The notes under the pieces: model-generated
What the model was told of the DNA's origin: nothing
What the model saw: only the letters and a program-made list of their open reading frames with translations
Database searches by the model: none
Translations under genes and position numbers: made by a program
Source of the DNA: Candidatus Saccharimonadota bacterium
GTDB taxonomy: Bacteria; Patescibacteriota; Saccharimonadia; Saccharimonadales; Saccharimonadaceae
Reading direction: 5' to 3'
DNA length: 27,991 nt
NCBI GenBank assembly: GCA_900556885.1
Contig: UNSQ01000008.1
Coordinates: 1-27,991, forward strand
In this document: positions 15,377 to 22,316 of the stretch, one piece after another
How the letters are laid out: every line of letters starts with the position of its first letter
Position numbering within the stretch: the stretch's first letter is position 1

Positions 15377-16747
15377 ATGTCGCAAAAACCAACTTTTGAC
15401 TATGACTATATCGTAATTGGTAGTGGCGCCGGCGGTTCGCCCGCAGCTAGCATATTAGCAAGCGCTGGAAAAAAAGTTGCTGTTGTAGAAAAATCAACAT
15501 TCGGCGGGGAATCGCCAAACTGGGGAGATGTACCAACTGGATTTTTAACTCACGCTCTTAACGTTTATCAAACAGCCAAAGATGCCGCTAAGTTTGGACT
15601 GCGCGCTAACTCTGTTGGATATAACTACCCTTCTCTGCTCTCCTGGAAAGACAAAGTCGTAAAGAGAACTGGAGCTGGCGGTAATCGCTATTATTACGAG
15701 AAGCAAGGCATTAGTGTTTTTGCTGGCAATGCACATTTCTTGAGTCCGAACGAAATAGCCATCAATCGAAGACACTTGTCCGCTCGCAAATTTCTCATCG
15801 CAACCGGATCTGATTGGCAAATTCCAGAAATACCCGGATTAAGTGCCGTTTCTTATCACACTCCAAAAACTATTTTTAGCTTGAAGCGCCCGCCAAAAAC
15901 CATGTTCATTGTTGGCGCGGGAGCTACGGCACTAGAATTGGCGCACATCTTCTCCACGCTGGGAACAAAAGTTTACGTAGCAGAGAAATCGTCCAGAATA
16001 TTATCGACATTTGACCCAGAAGTCAGCGCTTTGGTTACGAATGACGCAAAAAATCGCAACATTTCAATCTTAGCTCGCACTAAGATTATCGCTATACAAA
16101 AATCGTCTATACAAAAGCGCGTCACTTTTCTGCAAGGGCGAATAGAGAAATCTGTACGCGTTGATGAGATTCTAATTGCCGACCAGCAATTGCCTGCAAC
16201 AGATTTAGGCTTAGAGAACGCTGGCGTAAAATATACCGAAAATGGCATTTTGGTTAATTCTTACCTGCAAACTTCCGCTCGGCATATTTTCGCCGCAGGA
16301 AATGTAACTGACGCTAATATTCAAACCCACACAGCTTTAGCGCAGAGTCGTATTGCGGCTCATAATTTGCTACATAATAATAAGATTAAATTCAATGATT
16401 CCCCACGCCTACAAGTTGCATTTACTCAGCCAGAAATAGCTCAAATTGGAATGAATGAATACGATTGTAAGATGAAAGGAATAAGCGCAAAAATAGCAAT
16501 TGTTCCGCTCACCACTACCGTACGCAGCAACATTACCGACCAGCGAATAGGTTTTGTGAAATTGATCGTTGACAAGAAGCGAGTTGTCGTAGGCGGAACG
16601 ATCGTCGGACCGCACGCTAGCGATATGGCAGCCGAGCTAGCCCTGGCCGTTCGACATAAAATTACCAGCGAAGAGCTGGCGTCCACTCCGCATTGTTTTA
16701 CTTCTTGGTCAGAAGCCGTGCGAATTGCCGCTGGAAAACTTCTATAA
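15377..16747 (+). CDS. FAD/NAD(P)-dependent oxidoreductase of the disulfide-reductase fold lacking the redox cysteines
   Basis: 456 residues with the class I pyridine-nucleotide-disulfide oxidoreductase layout: FAD dinucleotide fold (IVIGSGAGG, 12-20), NAD(P) fold (FIVGAGATALELA), FAD motif (IFAAGNVTD) and dimer domain. The normal active site GGTCxNxGCxPSK is GGESPNWGDVPT here, with Ser46 and Asp51 in place of the cysteines. The C-terminal HxHPTxSE motif is HCFTSWSE, so the catalytic His is also lost. It cannot be a classical lipoamide, glutathione or mercuric reductase. It may reduce another acceptor through FAD (quinone or oxygen). ATG 15377 is chosen because AGGAG lies 5 bases before it. 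It forms a unit with the ATP-cone gene. Confidence 0.88.
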   Translation: MSQKPTFDYDYIVIGSGAGGSPAASILASAGKKVAVVEKSTFGGESPNWGDVPTGFLTHALNVYQTAKDAAKFGLRANSVGYNYPSLLSWKDKVVKRTGAGGNRYYYEKQGISVFAGNAHFLSPNEIAINRRHLSARKFLIATGSDWQIPEIPGLSAVSYHTPKTIFSLKRPPKTMFIVGAGATALELAHIFSTLGTKVYVAEKSSRILSTFDPEVSALVTNDAKNRNISILARTKIIAIQKSSIQKRVTFLQGRIEKSVRVDEILIADQQLPATDLGLENAGVKYTENGILVNSYLQTSARHIFAAGNVTDANIQTHTALAQSRIAAHNLLHNNKIKFNDSPRLQVAFTQPEIAQIGMNEYDCKMKGISAKIAIVPLTTTVRSNITDQRIGFVKLIVDKKRVVVGGTIVGPHASDMAAELALAVRHKITSEELASTPHCFTSWSEAVRIAAGKLL

Positions 16748-16762
16748 TTACCTCTGATGCGC

Positions 16763-16768
16763 TATAAT
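16763..16768 (+). promoter_or_regulatory. -10 box of tRNA-Ile2
   Basis: A perfect TATAAT ends 9 bases before the tRNA. The -35 is poor. Confidence 0.5.
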
Positions 16769-16777
16769 AAGTCTCAC

Positions 16778-16853
16778 GGGGGCGTAGCTCAGGGGTTAGA
16801 GCAGTCGGCTCATAACCGATTGGTCGCTGGTTCGATCCCAGCCGCCCCCACCA
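16778..16853 (+). tRNA. tRNA-Ile2(CAU), predicted TilS substrate
   Basis: 76 bases including CCA. Acceptor GGGGGCG/CGCCCCC, D arm GCTC/GAGC, loop CTCATAA with CAU, T stem GCTGG/CCAGC and loop TTCGATC (A58 present). The short D loop AGGGGTTA, variable loop TGGTC and T stem GCTGG closely resemble E. coli tRNA-Ile2 (ileX) rather than tRNA-Met. The Ile2 identity is inferred from this resemblance and from the presence of tilS; C34 would carry lysidine. Confidence 0.85.
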
Positions 16854-16897
16854 CAGTCTGAATTTGATAATCATAAGATGAATATTTTTACCATTCC

Positions 16898-16906
16898 TGC
16901 TACAAT
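16898..16906 (+). promoter_or_regulatory. Extended -10 of the FtsB/DivIC-like gene
   Basis: TGCTACAAT (TG-n-TACAAT; hexamer 16901-16906), 28 bases before ATG 16935. The -35 is weak. Confidence 0.45.
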
Positions 16907-16934
16907 ATTATGTAGTAGATATTAAATTTGCAAA

Positions 16935-17360
16935 ATGAACAAATTAAAACTCAAACGATTAATTTACAGAATACAGCACGACTATTTGACCTTAAATAAT
17001 GTCGTTATTGCTGCTGCGATTTTAATTGCTATGAGTTGGGCTTGGGGTTCCATTGAGTCAATGCAGAAAAACTACGAATTACAACGCTCTATTGACAACA
17101 AACGCCAGCAAGTGGAAATAGAAAAATTGCAAGTCGCCTTGCTGGAATACGAATCGAAATATTATCAAAGCGAAGAGTATCAAGAATTGACTATTAGACA
17201 GCGCACGGGAAAAGGTCTACCTGGCGAAAAACAGCTCATCACCCAATCTTTCGAAAGCGCCACGCCTGCCCAAAAACTTGCGTCGAGCGCGAAGCGAACG
17301 GATAGCAATTTCCAGCAATGGATGAACTTTCTATTTGGAGGAAACAGTCATAAACACTAA
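16935..17360 (+). CDS. Septum formation initiator family protein (FtsB/DivIC-like)
   Basis: 141 residues with a short basic cytoplasmic N-terminus, one membrane span (about 22-38, VVIAAAILIAMSWAWG) and a coiled coil (about 42-80, rich in Gln, Lys, Glu and Leu). The family-like YYQSEEYQELTIRQRTGKGLPGE (YxSxEYxExxAR...PGE) follows, then a polar tail. FtsB/DivIC proteins bridge FtsL and FtsQ in the divisome outside the membrane. No Shine-Dalgarno is visible. It stands between two CAU tRNAs and shares their strand. Confidence 0.78.
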   Translation: MNKLKLKRLIYRIQHDYLTLNNVVIAAAILIAMSWAWGSIESMQKNYELQRSIDNKRQQVEIEKLQVALLEYESKYYQSEEYQELTIRQRTGKGLPGEKQLITQSFESATPAQKLASSAKRTDSNFQQWMNFLFGGNSHKH

Positions 17361-17364
17361 GGTG

Positions 17365-17393
17365 TTGCAATTATCACGTTAAGCTGATATCAT
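17365..17393 (+). promoter_or_regulatory. Promoter of tRNA-fMet
   Basis: TTGCAA (17365-17370), 17-base spacer, TATCAT (17388-17393) preceded by TGA (extended -10). It ends 10 bases before the tRNA. Confidence 0.6.
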
Positions 17394-17403
17394 AATTATG
17401 TAT

Positions 17404-17480
17404 CGCGGGGTAGAGCAGCCTGGTAGCTCGTTTGGCTCATAACCAAAAGGTCGTAGGTTCAAATCCTACCCCCGCCACCA
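17404..17480 (+). tRNA. Initiator tRNA-fMet(CAU)
   Basis: 77 bases including CCA. The C1-C72 mismatch (CGCGGGG/CCCCGCC) and A11-U24 in the D stem (GAGC/GCTC) are initiator hallmarks. The loop is CTCATAA and the T loop TTCAAAT. The anticodon stem is TTTGG/CCAAA, giving G-C pairs at 30-40 and 31-39 but U-A at 29-41, so only two of the three conserved initiator G-C pairs are kept. Confidence 0.96.
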
Positions 17481-17493
17481 AGAAAGGTTTTTC

Positions 17494-17514
17494 AGGCTCT
17501 GGAGAGCCTTTTTT
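17494..17514 (+). terminator. Intrinsic terminator of tRNA-fMet
   Basis: AGGCTC (17494-17499), loop TGGA, GAGCCT (17504-17509), then TTTTTT. Flanking CCAAGAAAGG and CCTTTTTTGG could form a competing longer pairing. Confidence 0.88.
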
Positions 17515-17575
17515 GGTTGGTAGTATTCTGTAAAATACACTGATTTCACTGATTCCAAACCTATGGTTTTTATAG

Positions 17576-17785
17576 TCATATATCAACCCCTGTGGGGAAT
17601 AATATGCTTTGGAAACTTGTCCTAGCGCCCGGCGAAGCCAGTACCCATTGTCTATCTACATCTCGCATGACCTCAAGAGCAACATCAATATCAGTCTCTC
17701 GTATTGCTTGCTGACGCTCTAGTCGCCGTAGCTAGTCGGCTATCATTGCCTTATCGTCATCATACGCATTTATTAGATCTGTTTT
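17576..17785 (-). pseudogene. Decayed gene remnant with an internal TAG
   Basis: A 70-codon frame with no start codon in a usable place reads LINAYDDDKAMIAD, a TAG at 17732-17734, then LRRLERQQAIRETDIDVALE and further hydrophilic residues to SPGART, ending at TGA 17576. Composition on both sides of the stop is protein-like, suggesting a broken gene. I do not recognise the family. It accounts for most of the gene-free stretch 17515-17858. Confidence 0.4.
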
Positions 17786-17858
17786 TCATACAACAATCCA
17801 AGCACAAAAAGTAGCGGTACTTAATATGATTTGCCTTGGTAAAAAACGATTCTAGGAT

Positions 17859-18275
17859 TTATCTCTTAAGGAGAGATGCTTCTGCTTCAATCTTACGAGA
17901 TTCTTCGTCAAGGCGAGCCTGAGCAGAGTCTTTATTGTCATAGAATTCTGATTTTGTTTCAGCATAATTTCCCAAACCGAAGGGTTTATAATAGATAATT
18001 TGATATCGCTTATCATCTAACTTCCACAGCTCAAGCGAGGTGTATAGGTCGTGCTTTATTGCTCCACTCAGCCCTAACTTATGTCGTAAATACCACTCAC
18101 TAATCAGCGTTCCTTTGGGGATATTTGAGTGGTGGTTAGTTCCTTCTTTGGCGGCTTTACCATTCTCAATAAGCGCCGCTAGGAATATTCCTTTCTCACT
18201 TGGGTTAATATCCTTGTAGCTGAACTCTTTTGTGACTAGTAGTTGCTGAGCTGTTTCTAATGTTATTTTGTTCAT
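17859..18275 (-). CDS. Unassigned 138-aa protein paired with the ADP-ribosylglycohydrolase
   Basis: Soluble, mixed-charge protein with no signal peptide or membrane span. Notable stretches are ISEWYLRHKLGLSGAIKHDLY, the aromatic RYQIIYYKPFGLGNYAETKSEFYD, and a C-terminal charged helix (about 115-138). GAGGAGA lies about 8 bases before the ATG. It follows the ADP-ribosylglycohydrolase gene by 25 bases on the same strand, so the two are very likely cotranscribed. The pairing raises the possibility that it is the ADP-ribosylation partner or substrate, but no ADP-ribosyltransferase motif is visible. Confidence 0.6.
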   Translation of the reverse strand: MNKITLETAQQLLVTKEFSYKDINPSEKGIFLAALIENGKAAKEGTNHHSNIPKGTLISEWYLRHKLGLSGAIKHDLYTSLELWKLDDKRYQIIYYKPFGLGNYAETKSEFYDNKDSAQARLDEESRKIEAEASLLKR

Positions 18276-18300
18276 ATAGTCATTCTCCTCATGATTTGTA

Positions 18301-19263
18301 TTAAGCTACATCTTCCTCAAACCGTGTATGCAAGACAGGGCAATCGTCCATTGCGGCTAGTTTATCTGCTAGTTCAATAATATCATTCCCTTGATAAACA
18401 TCACGCCGCCATTCGTTCGGTATTGCATTAAGTCCATAGTATGCACCAGCTAATTGCCCGTACACTGCCATGGTCGTATCAACGTCGCCGCCCAGACACA
18501 TAACCGCCAACATTCCACCCTCAAATGTGTCATAGTTCATAAAGCCCCATAAAGCTATCTGGAGGGTGTATACGACATAACCTTGCTTATTCTTGAGCTT
18601 ATCCGTCTCGGCTCTCTCTTTTAGCTTGTTCAGCAGATGGTCGTAGTGTGCGCCGGTACTATACTTACTAATATCTATAATATCTGTTTTGTCTTTTAGA
18701 TGGATAGCGTTGTGTAGTATGACAGCAAATACTTCAGCAGCAGCTTCAGCCTCATAGGAGTAATGCGTTTCTCTAGCAGAGACTTGAGCAAGTCGTATCA
18801 CGTCACGAACATCTCGTTTGCCGTAGGCAGCTATCACGACTGGTGCGAGACGCATTACAACGCCGTTGCCAGCACCATCGCTCCGATTCATCGTTTTGTG
18901 AACAATAGCGTAACCGCTAGCGTACATATCCAGCATGATAAGCGTCTGTATGCCGATACCCTCGCCATAGTCAAAATACGAGCGGTAGCCCTCTGATCGC
19001 CATTTGCAATACTTATCCATAACGTTCCACGAATCATAGCCGCCGCATTCCAGCAAGCTATCTGCTAAACATAATGCCATAGAAGTGTCGTCTGTCCAGA
19101 CGCCACGAGGAAAGTGTGCTTCATCGTGCATATGACGCAATTCTTCTTTACGACCAGCAATCTCATCACTTGTGTAACCGTGTTCAACAGGAGCACCGAG
19201 AGCGTCACCTATGGCTAAGCCGAGTAACATACCCTGGAGCTGTGCTTGAGAGTTTTTCTTCAT
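18301..19263 (-). CDS. ADP-ribosylglycohydrolase (DraG/ARH family)
   Basis: DraG-type enzymes remove ADP-ribose from modified proteins or other targets using two Mg2+ ions. Signatures, in order: LGLAIGDALGAPVEHG (14-29), WTDDTS (56-61), YGEGIGIQT (about 99-107), GAGNGVVMRLAPV, and the metal-binding GGDVDTTMAVYGQLAG (258-273). All metal-ligand Asp/Thr positions appear intact, so it should be active. It has 320 residues, normal for the family. A TATAAT ends 7 bases before the ATG with no Shine-Dalgarno, suggesting a leaderless message. It is followed by the unknown 138-aa gene in a probable two-gene operon on accessory-looking DNA. Confidence 0.92.
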   Translation of the reverse strand: MKKNSQAQLQGMLLGLAIGDALGAPVEHGYTSDEIAGRKEELRHMHDEAHFPRGVWTDDTSMALCLADSLLECGGYDSWNVMDKYCKWRSEGYRSYFDYGEGIGIQTLIMLDMYASGYAIVHKTMNRSDGAGNGVVMRLAPVVIAAYGKRDVRDVIRLAQVSARETHYSYEAEAAAEVFAVILHNAIHLKDKTDIIDISKYSTGAHYDHLLNKLKERAETDKLKNKQGYVVYTLQIALWGFMNYDTFEGGMLAVMCLGGDVDTTMAVYGQLAGAYYGLNAIPNEWRRDVYQGNDIIELADKLAAMDDCPVLHTRFEEDVA

Positions 19264-19270
19264 TATTTTG

Positions 19271-19276
19271 ATTATA
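19271..19276 (-). promoter_or_regulatory. -10 box of the ADP-ribosylglycohydrolase gene, predicted leaderless
   Basis: A perfect minus-strand TATAAT ends 7 bases before ATG 19263. The -35 is weak. Confidence 0.5.
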
Positions 19277-19440
19277 TCGTCAATCTCCTAAATAAGCGAC
19301 CTCAATTAGCTCTTTGTGGCAATCTTAGTCTAACCCAACCGCGACATTTAGTGCTGATTTATGAATTTATCAGGCTGGATAACGTAAAAAATAGTCAAGA
19401 GGATAATTCATTGATATTAACACATTCTGTTACGATATAC

Positions 19441-19580
19441 TTTAATGGTGGTTGGGTATCTTTATTGAAGGGGTGGTCGCCTCTATTAAGCGTCTCCAAC
19501 TCAGAATCTCGCTACAGATATGGTTCCAATGTAGATGCACTTGGGCCACCAAGAAAAATCCGTCTCAGGTGGCTTTTTCT
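19441..19580 (+). ncRNA. Possible structured RNA in a gene-free stretch
   Basis: The gap 19264-19580 has no credible gene. Its plus strand shows a possible promoter (TTGATA near 19410 and TATACT near 19437). GGTGGTC (19472-19478) can pair with GGCCACC (19544-19550). The same CCACC can instead pair with GGTGGC (19568-19573) just before a T-tract. The alternatives resemble an anti-terminator/terminator switch or a small stable RNA. It does not fold as a standard tRNA. No plus-strand gene follows closely. Confidence 0.25.
19545..19578 (+). terminator. Possible intrinsic terminator
   Basis: GCCACC (19545-19550) pairs with GGTGGC (19568-19573), followed by TTTTT. The 17-base loop is long. AAGAAAAA and TTTTTCTT could also pair. 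Confidence 0.4.
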
Positions 19581-19907
19581 TTAGTATTTGCTACTATCAC
19601 TAGCATACCGCCCACCACGACTACCAACTCTTACATGTGAACACTCTTTACCTGGTTCTATATACCTACAACAATCGCCGCAGAAAAATCCTTGCACAGA
19701 CTTTTTGCCAACTTCTCTAGGTGAAGACACCCTCTTGATAAGATTTCCAATCTCTTTTGGATCATCCACAGTAAGACCCATTTTTCGCCTTGCGTCGTCA
19801 TAAGAACATCCAGTAGTGTCAACAATATAATCGAGCTCGACTTCCTGTTCAGGAGTTAACTCATACTTCATATTAGCCTCAACTGACAGTCCTTCTTTTC
19901 GTGTCAT
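19581..19907 (-). CDS. Unassigned 108-aa protein with a C-terminal Cys/His cluster
   Basis: The N-terminal half (KYELTPEQEVELDYIVDTTG, YDDARRKMG) looks helical. The C-terminal half carries FFCGDCCRYIEPGKECSH, a likely zinc-ribbon or knuckle, then a basic Gly/Ser tail. ATG 19907 is chosen because an extended -10 ends 6 bases upstream with a good -35; an ATG at 19934 would lie inside that promoter. A second start at 19871 has its own GAGG 6 bases upstream and would give 96 residues. Nucleic-acid or protein binding is possible, but no function is assigned. Confidence 0.62.
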   Translation of the reverse strand: MTRKEGLSVEANMKYELTPEQEVELDYIVDTTGCSYDDARRKMGLTVDDPKEIGNLIKRVSSPREVGKKSVQGFFCGDCCRYIEPGKECSHVRVGSRGGRYASDSSKY

Positions 19908-19913
19908 AAGCAC

Positions 19914-19942
19914 ATTATACCACGATATCCACAAATAATCAA
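19914..19942 (-). promoter_or_regulatory. Promoter of the Cys-cluster gene, predicted leaderless
   Basis: Minus-strand TTGATT (19937-19942), 17-base spacer, TATAAT (19914-19919) with TGG before it (extended -10). It ends 6 bases before ATG 19907. Confidence 0.72.
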
Positions 19943-19947
19943 CCCCA

Positions 19948-19980
19948 ACAAAAAACTCCCCTGCTTTTTACAGAGGAGTT
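19948..19980 (-). terminator. Intrinsic terminator downstream of the 20042-20248 gene
   Basis: On the minus strand, AACTCC...GGAGTT arms (19975-19980 and 19954-19959) with inner CTG/CAG pairing and one mismatch, then TTTTTTG. A second inverted repeat, GTTTGGT/ACCAAAC (19994-20018), lies between it and the gene. Confidence 0.75.
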
Positions 19981-20041
19981 ATGGCACCTGTTTGTTTGGT
20001 TCTACTATATCACCAAACGCGCTTATGGTGCAAGCAAAGGA

Positions 20042-20248
20042 CTATTTTTTCTTAGAAATTGTCAAAAAGCCGTTGCGTGGGTTTTCTTTCACAATACGAT
20101 CTTCTGGTAGATCACATGGTGTACCCTTTTCATTCTTCTCAACCTTAGCGAAGAAGTAAATAGTTTGAGTCTTGCCGCCGCGCAAAGTTACGTCAGTCTT
20201 GTGCAAGTAATATGTGATGCCCTTTGAGTTGGTATGTTTATAAGCCAT
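20042..20248 (-). CDS. Small conserved-looking 68-aa protein of unknown function
   Basis: Compact, basic protein: MAYKHTNSKGITYYLHKTD, a GGKTQTIYFFAKV strand, then GTPCDLPEDRIVKENPRNGF. The mixture of short beta strands, invariant-looking Gly/Pro turns and a single Cys suggests a small folded domain. From memory, near-identical short proteins are widespread in Patescibacteria, but I cannot confirm that here. AGGAGGT lies about 10 bases before the ATG, with a promoter at 20285-20314 and a good terminator, so it is a single-gene unit with strong signals. Confidence 0.8.
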   Translation of the reverse strand: MAYKHTNSKGITYYLHKTDVTLRGGKTQTIYFFAKVEKNEKGTPCDLPEDRIVKENPRNGFLTISKKK

Positions 20249-20284
20249 TTGGTTATATACCTCCTATTAATGATATACCTATAT

Positions 20285-20314
20285 AGATTACTATCTCTAT
20301 ATCACCCCTGTCAA
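20285..20314 (-). promoter_or_regulatory. Promoter of the 68-aa protein gene
   Basis: Minus-strand TTGACA (20309-20314, perfect), 18-base spacer, TAATCT (20285-20290, weak). Confidence 0.45.
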
Positions 20315-20315
20315 G

Positions 20316-20981
20316 CTAAAAAAGCTTATTTCGTCGTCTAATCATCAACTTTAACATCCCCAGAACAACCAACCTCATTACGATAATCATGGCAATAAAT
20401 ATCGTCACCAGCAAAGACCACCCCGCATAATCAGCTGACCATATCGGCGGGACGAAAGTGTGATAATACGGCTCGGTTGAAGGCGCTTCAAACTGCAGGT
20501 TAGTGGCTTTCGCGGCAGGATATTTCGCCCACTCCTCGTTAATACAATTGATATACCTCGGATCCGCCTGTGTCGTAAATCGGCCGTAACCGCCCTGCTG
20601 CGCCCTAGTATCACAAACAGCCCTAACCTTCGACACAGTATCATTGTTAGACTGATTTTTTATCTCCTCCTCGAACTCTTTCAGCTTCCGGTCATACATC
20701 TGTTTATACGTATGATCCAGCGCAATCTTCCCCGGATCAGCGTTCATATGCGTAGATACATAACGCTGCAAATCGTATAGTCGCTGCTGAAGATTGACTA
20801 TATCTCCAGCCTTATCTGCATTTTCTACAGATTCTCGTCGCTCGACCATACCAACATTATTCAATCTCAAAAAAGTTGCCGAAATAAAACCAGACATAAT
20901 CAATAAAATCACCAACTGCCAAGTCTTAATCTGACTGAGCCGCTTAATTCTGAACTTGGTTTTCTTCTTATCTATAGCCAT
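20316..20981 (-). CDS. Unassigned two-span membrane protein with coiled coil
   Basis: 221 residues: basic N-terminus (KKKTKFRIKRLSQIK), first membrane span (about 20-38), an external region of about 145 residues with a heptad-like helix (55-110) and two Cys (CDTR and NCINEEW) that could form a disulfide, second span (about 186-208), and a basic end (RRRNKLF). Both ends should face the cytoplasm. A TGCTATACT extended -10 lies at 21005-21013. No family is recognised. It is divergent from murC, which could hint at an envelope role. Confidence 0.68.
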   Translation of the reverse strand: MAIDKKKTKFRIKRLSQIKTWQLVILLIMSGFISATFLRLNNVGMVERRESVENADKAGDIVNLQQRLYDLQRYVSTHMNADPGKIALDHTYKQMYDRKLKEFEEEIKNQSNNDTVSKVRAVCDTRAQQGGYGRFTTQADPRYINCINEEWAKYPAAKATNLQFEAPSTEPYYHTFVPPIWSADYAGWSLLVTIFIAMIIVMRLVVLGMLKLMIRRRNKLF

Positions 20982-21004
20982 CCCACCACTTTCTCTATGG
21001 TTTT

Positions 21005-21013
21005 AGTATAGCA
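21005..21013 (-). promoter_or_regulatory. Extended -10 of the 20316-20981 gene
   Basis: Minus-strand TGCTATACT (TG-n-TATACT; hexamer 21005-21010), 23 bases before ATG 20981. Confidence 0.45.
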
Positions 21014-21050
21014 AATTATCCCAATGACGTGAATATTACTACCGCTGCGG

Positions 21051-21059
21051 TGGTATAAT
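21051..21059 (+). promoter_or_regulatory. Extended -10 of murC, predicted leaderless
   Basis: TGGTATAAT (hexamer 21054-21059) ends 6 bases before ATG 21066. There is no Shine-Dalgarno and no convincing -35. Confidence 0.6.
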
Positions 21060-21065
21060 ATTTGT

Positions 21066-22316
21066 ATGCGAATTTATTTTTCAGGAATTGGCGGCGTTGC
21101 CATCGGACCGCTGAGCAGAATTGCCTTAGGGGTCGGGTATGGTGTTTGCGGCTCCGACAAATCACCAAGTCTTATCACAAACGAATTAGAATCAGCCGGA
21201 ATTCCTATTTCTTTTGATCAATCTGGCACGTTCTTGCAATCAGAACACGATAAATCACCATTTGACTGGTTTATTTACACCGCTGCTTTACCGGAAGATC
21301 ACCCAGAACTAGTCTTGGCACGAAAATTAGGCATAAAAACCAGCAAGCGCGACGAGTTACTGGCGCAAATAATCGCCGATAAAAACTTGAAACTTATCGC
21401 AGTCGCTGGTACTCACGGAAAAACCACAACAACGAGTATGCTAGTCTGGGCAATGGAGCAATTGCAAATTCCTGTTAGTTATTCTGTAGGTTCGACTTTA
21501 AGTTTTGGACCGAGCGGAACGTTTGATAAAAATAGCCAATTTTTTGTATACGAGTGCGATGAATTTGACCGCAACTTTTTGCATTTTTCTCCAGAAATTA
21601 GCCTTATCACATCTGTTGATTACGACCATCCAGACACATATCCAACAAAAGAATCCTACTTAGACGCCTTCCGTGAATTCGGCGAAAAATCTAAAAAAGT
21701 TATCGCGTGGCAAGAAAATTCAGCCATATTTGATGAGAAAAATCTAACAATCTTGTACGATTCCAACAAAAACATCACTCTGCCCGGCGAGCACAACCGA
21801 AAGAACGCTACTTTGGCGATCGAAGCCTTGAAACACATAGGAGTAGACGCGGAGGAATCAGAAATATATCAAGCAATAAACTCCTTCCCCGGCTCAGGAC
21901 GACGTTTTGAAAAGCTCGCCGAAAATCTATACTCTGACTATGGACATCACCCAGTTGAAATTCAAGCGACACTACAGATGGCTAAGGAGTTGTCAAACGA
22001 TGTAGTCCTGGTTTATCAGCCACACCAAAACGTTCGCCAGCACGAAATAATTGATCAATATACTGACAGTATTTTTCATGATGCTAACGAAATTTACTGG
22101 CTGCCGACTTACTTAACTAGGGAAAATCCAGATTTGCCAATTTTGACGCCACAACAACTTGCCAAAAATATCGACAAAGAAAAAGTTCATTTCGCCGAAT
22201 TAGATGACAGTTTATGGCAAGAAATAACCGCAGCAAGGAACTCTGGAAAGCTCGTCTTATGTATGGGCGCCGGCACAATCGACGGATGGATTCGCGAGCA
22301 ATTAGCTAAAAATTAG
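21066..22316 (+). CDS. murC: UDP-N-acetylmuramate--L-alanine ligase MurC
   Basis: MurC adds L-Ala to UDP-MurNAc, the first step of the peptidoglycan stem peptide. The N-terminal Rossmann-like motif is GIGGVAIGPLSRIA (7-20), the ATP P-loop GTHGKTTT (115-122), the Mur-ligase core DEFDRNFLHF, and the C-terminal domain contains FPGSGRRFE and YSDYGHHPVEI, typical of MurC/Mpl. It has 416 residues, a little shorter than the usual 450-490. Mpl, which recycles tripeptide, is the main alternative; MurC is favoured as the needed synthetic enzyme. A leaderless message is likely. The 3' end overlaps the convergent MazG-type gene by 4 bases. Confidence 0.88.
   Translation: MRIYFSGIGGVAIGPLSRIALGVGYGVCGSDKSPSLITNELESAGIPISFDQSGTFLQSEHDKSPFDWFIYTAALPEDHPELVLARKLGIKTSKRDELLAQIIADKNLKLIAVAGTHGKTTTTSMLVWAMEQLQIPVSYSVGSTLSFGPSGTFDKNSQFFVYECDEFDRNFLHFSPEISLITSVDYDHPDTYPTKESYLDAFREFGEKSKKVIAWQENSAIFDEKNLTILYDSNKNITLPGEHNRKNATLAIEALKHIGVDAEESEIYQAINSFPGSGRRFEKLAENLYSDYGHHPVEIQATLQMAKELSNDVVLVYQPHQNVRQHEIIDQYTDSIFHDANEIYWLPTYLTRENPDLPILTPQQLAKNIDKEKVHFAELDDSLWQEITAARNSGKLVLCMGAGTIDGWIREQLAKN

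Noticed and set aside
19472..19551. tRNA-like stretch with a 7-bp acceptor-like pairing
   Set aside because: No TA at 8-9, no D arm, no acceptable anticodon or T arm. Kept only as a possible structured RNA.
19246..19584. Open frame of 112 codons on the plus strand
   Set aside because: It starts inside the ADP-ribosylglycohydrolase on the opposite strand, lacks a Shine-Dalgarno, and its composition is not protein-like.
19908..19934. Upstream start (ATG 19934) for the Cys-cluster gene
   Set aside because: It lies inside the strong promoter at 19914-19942.
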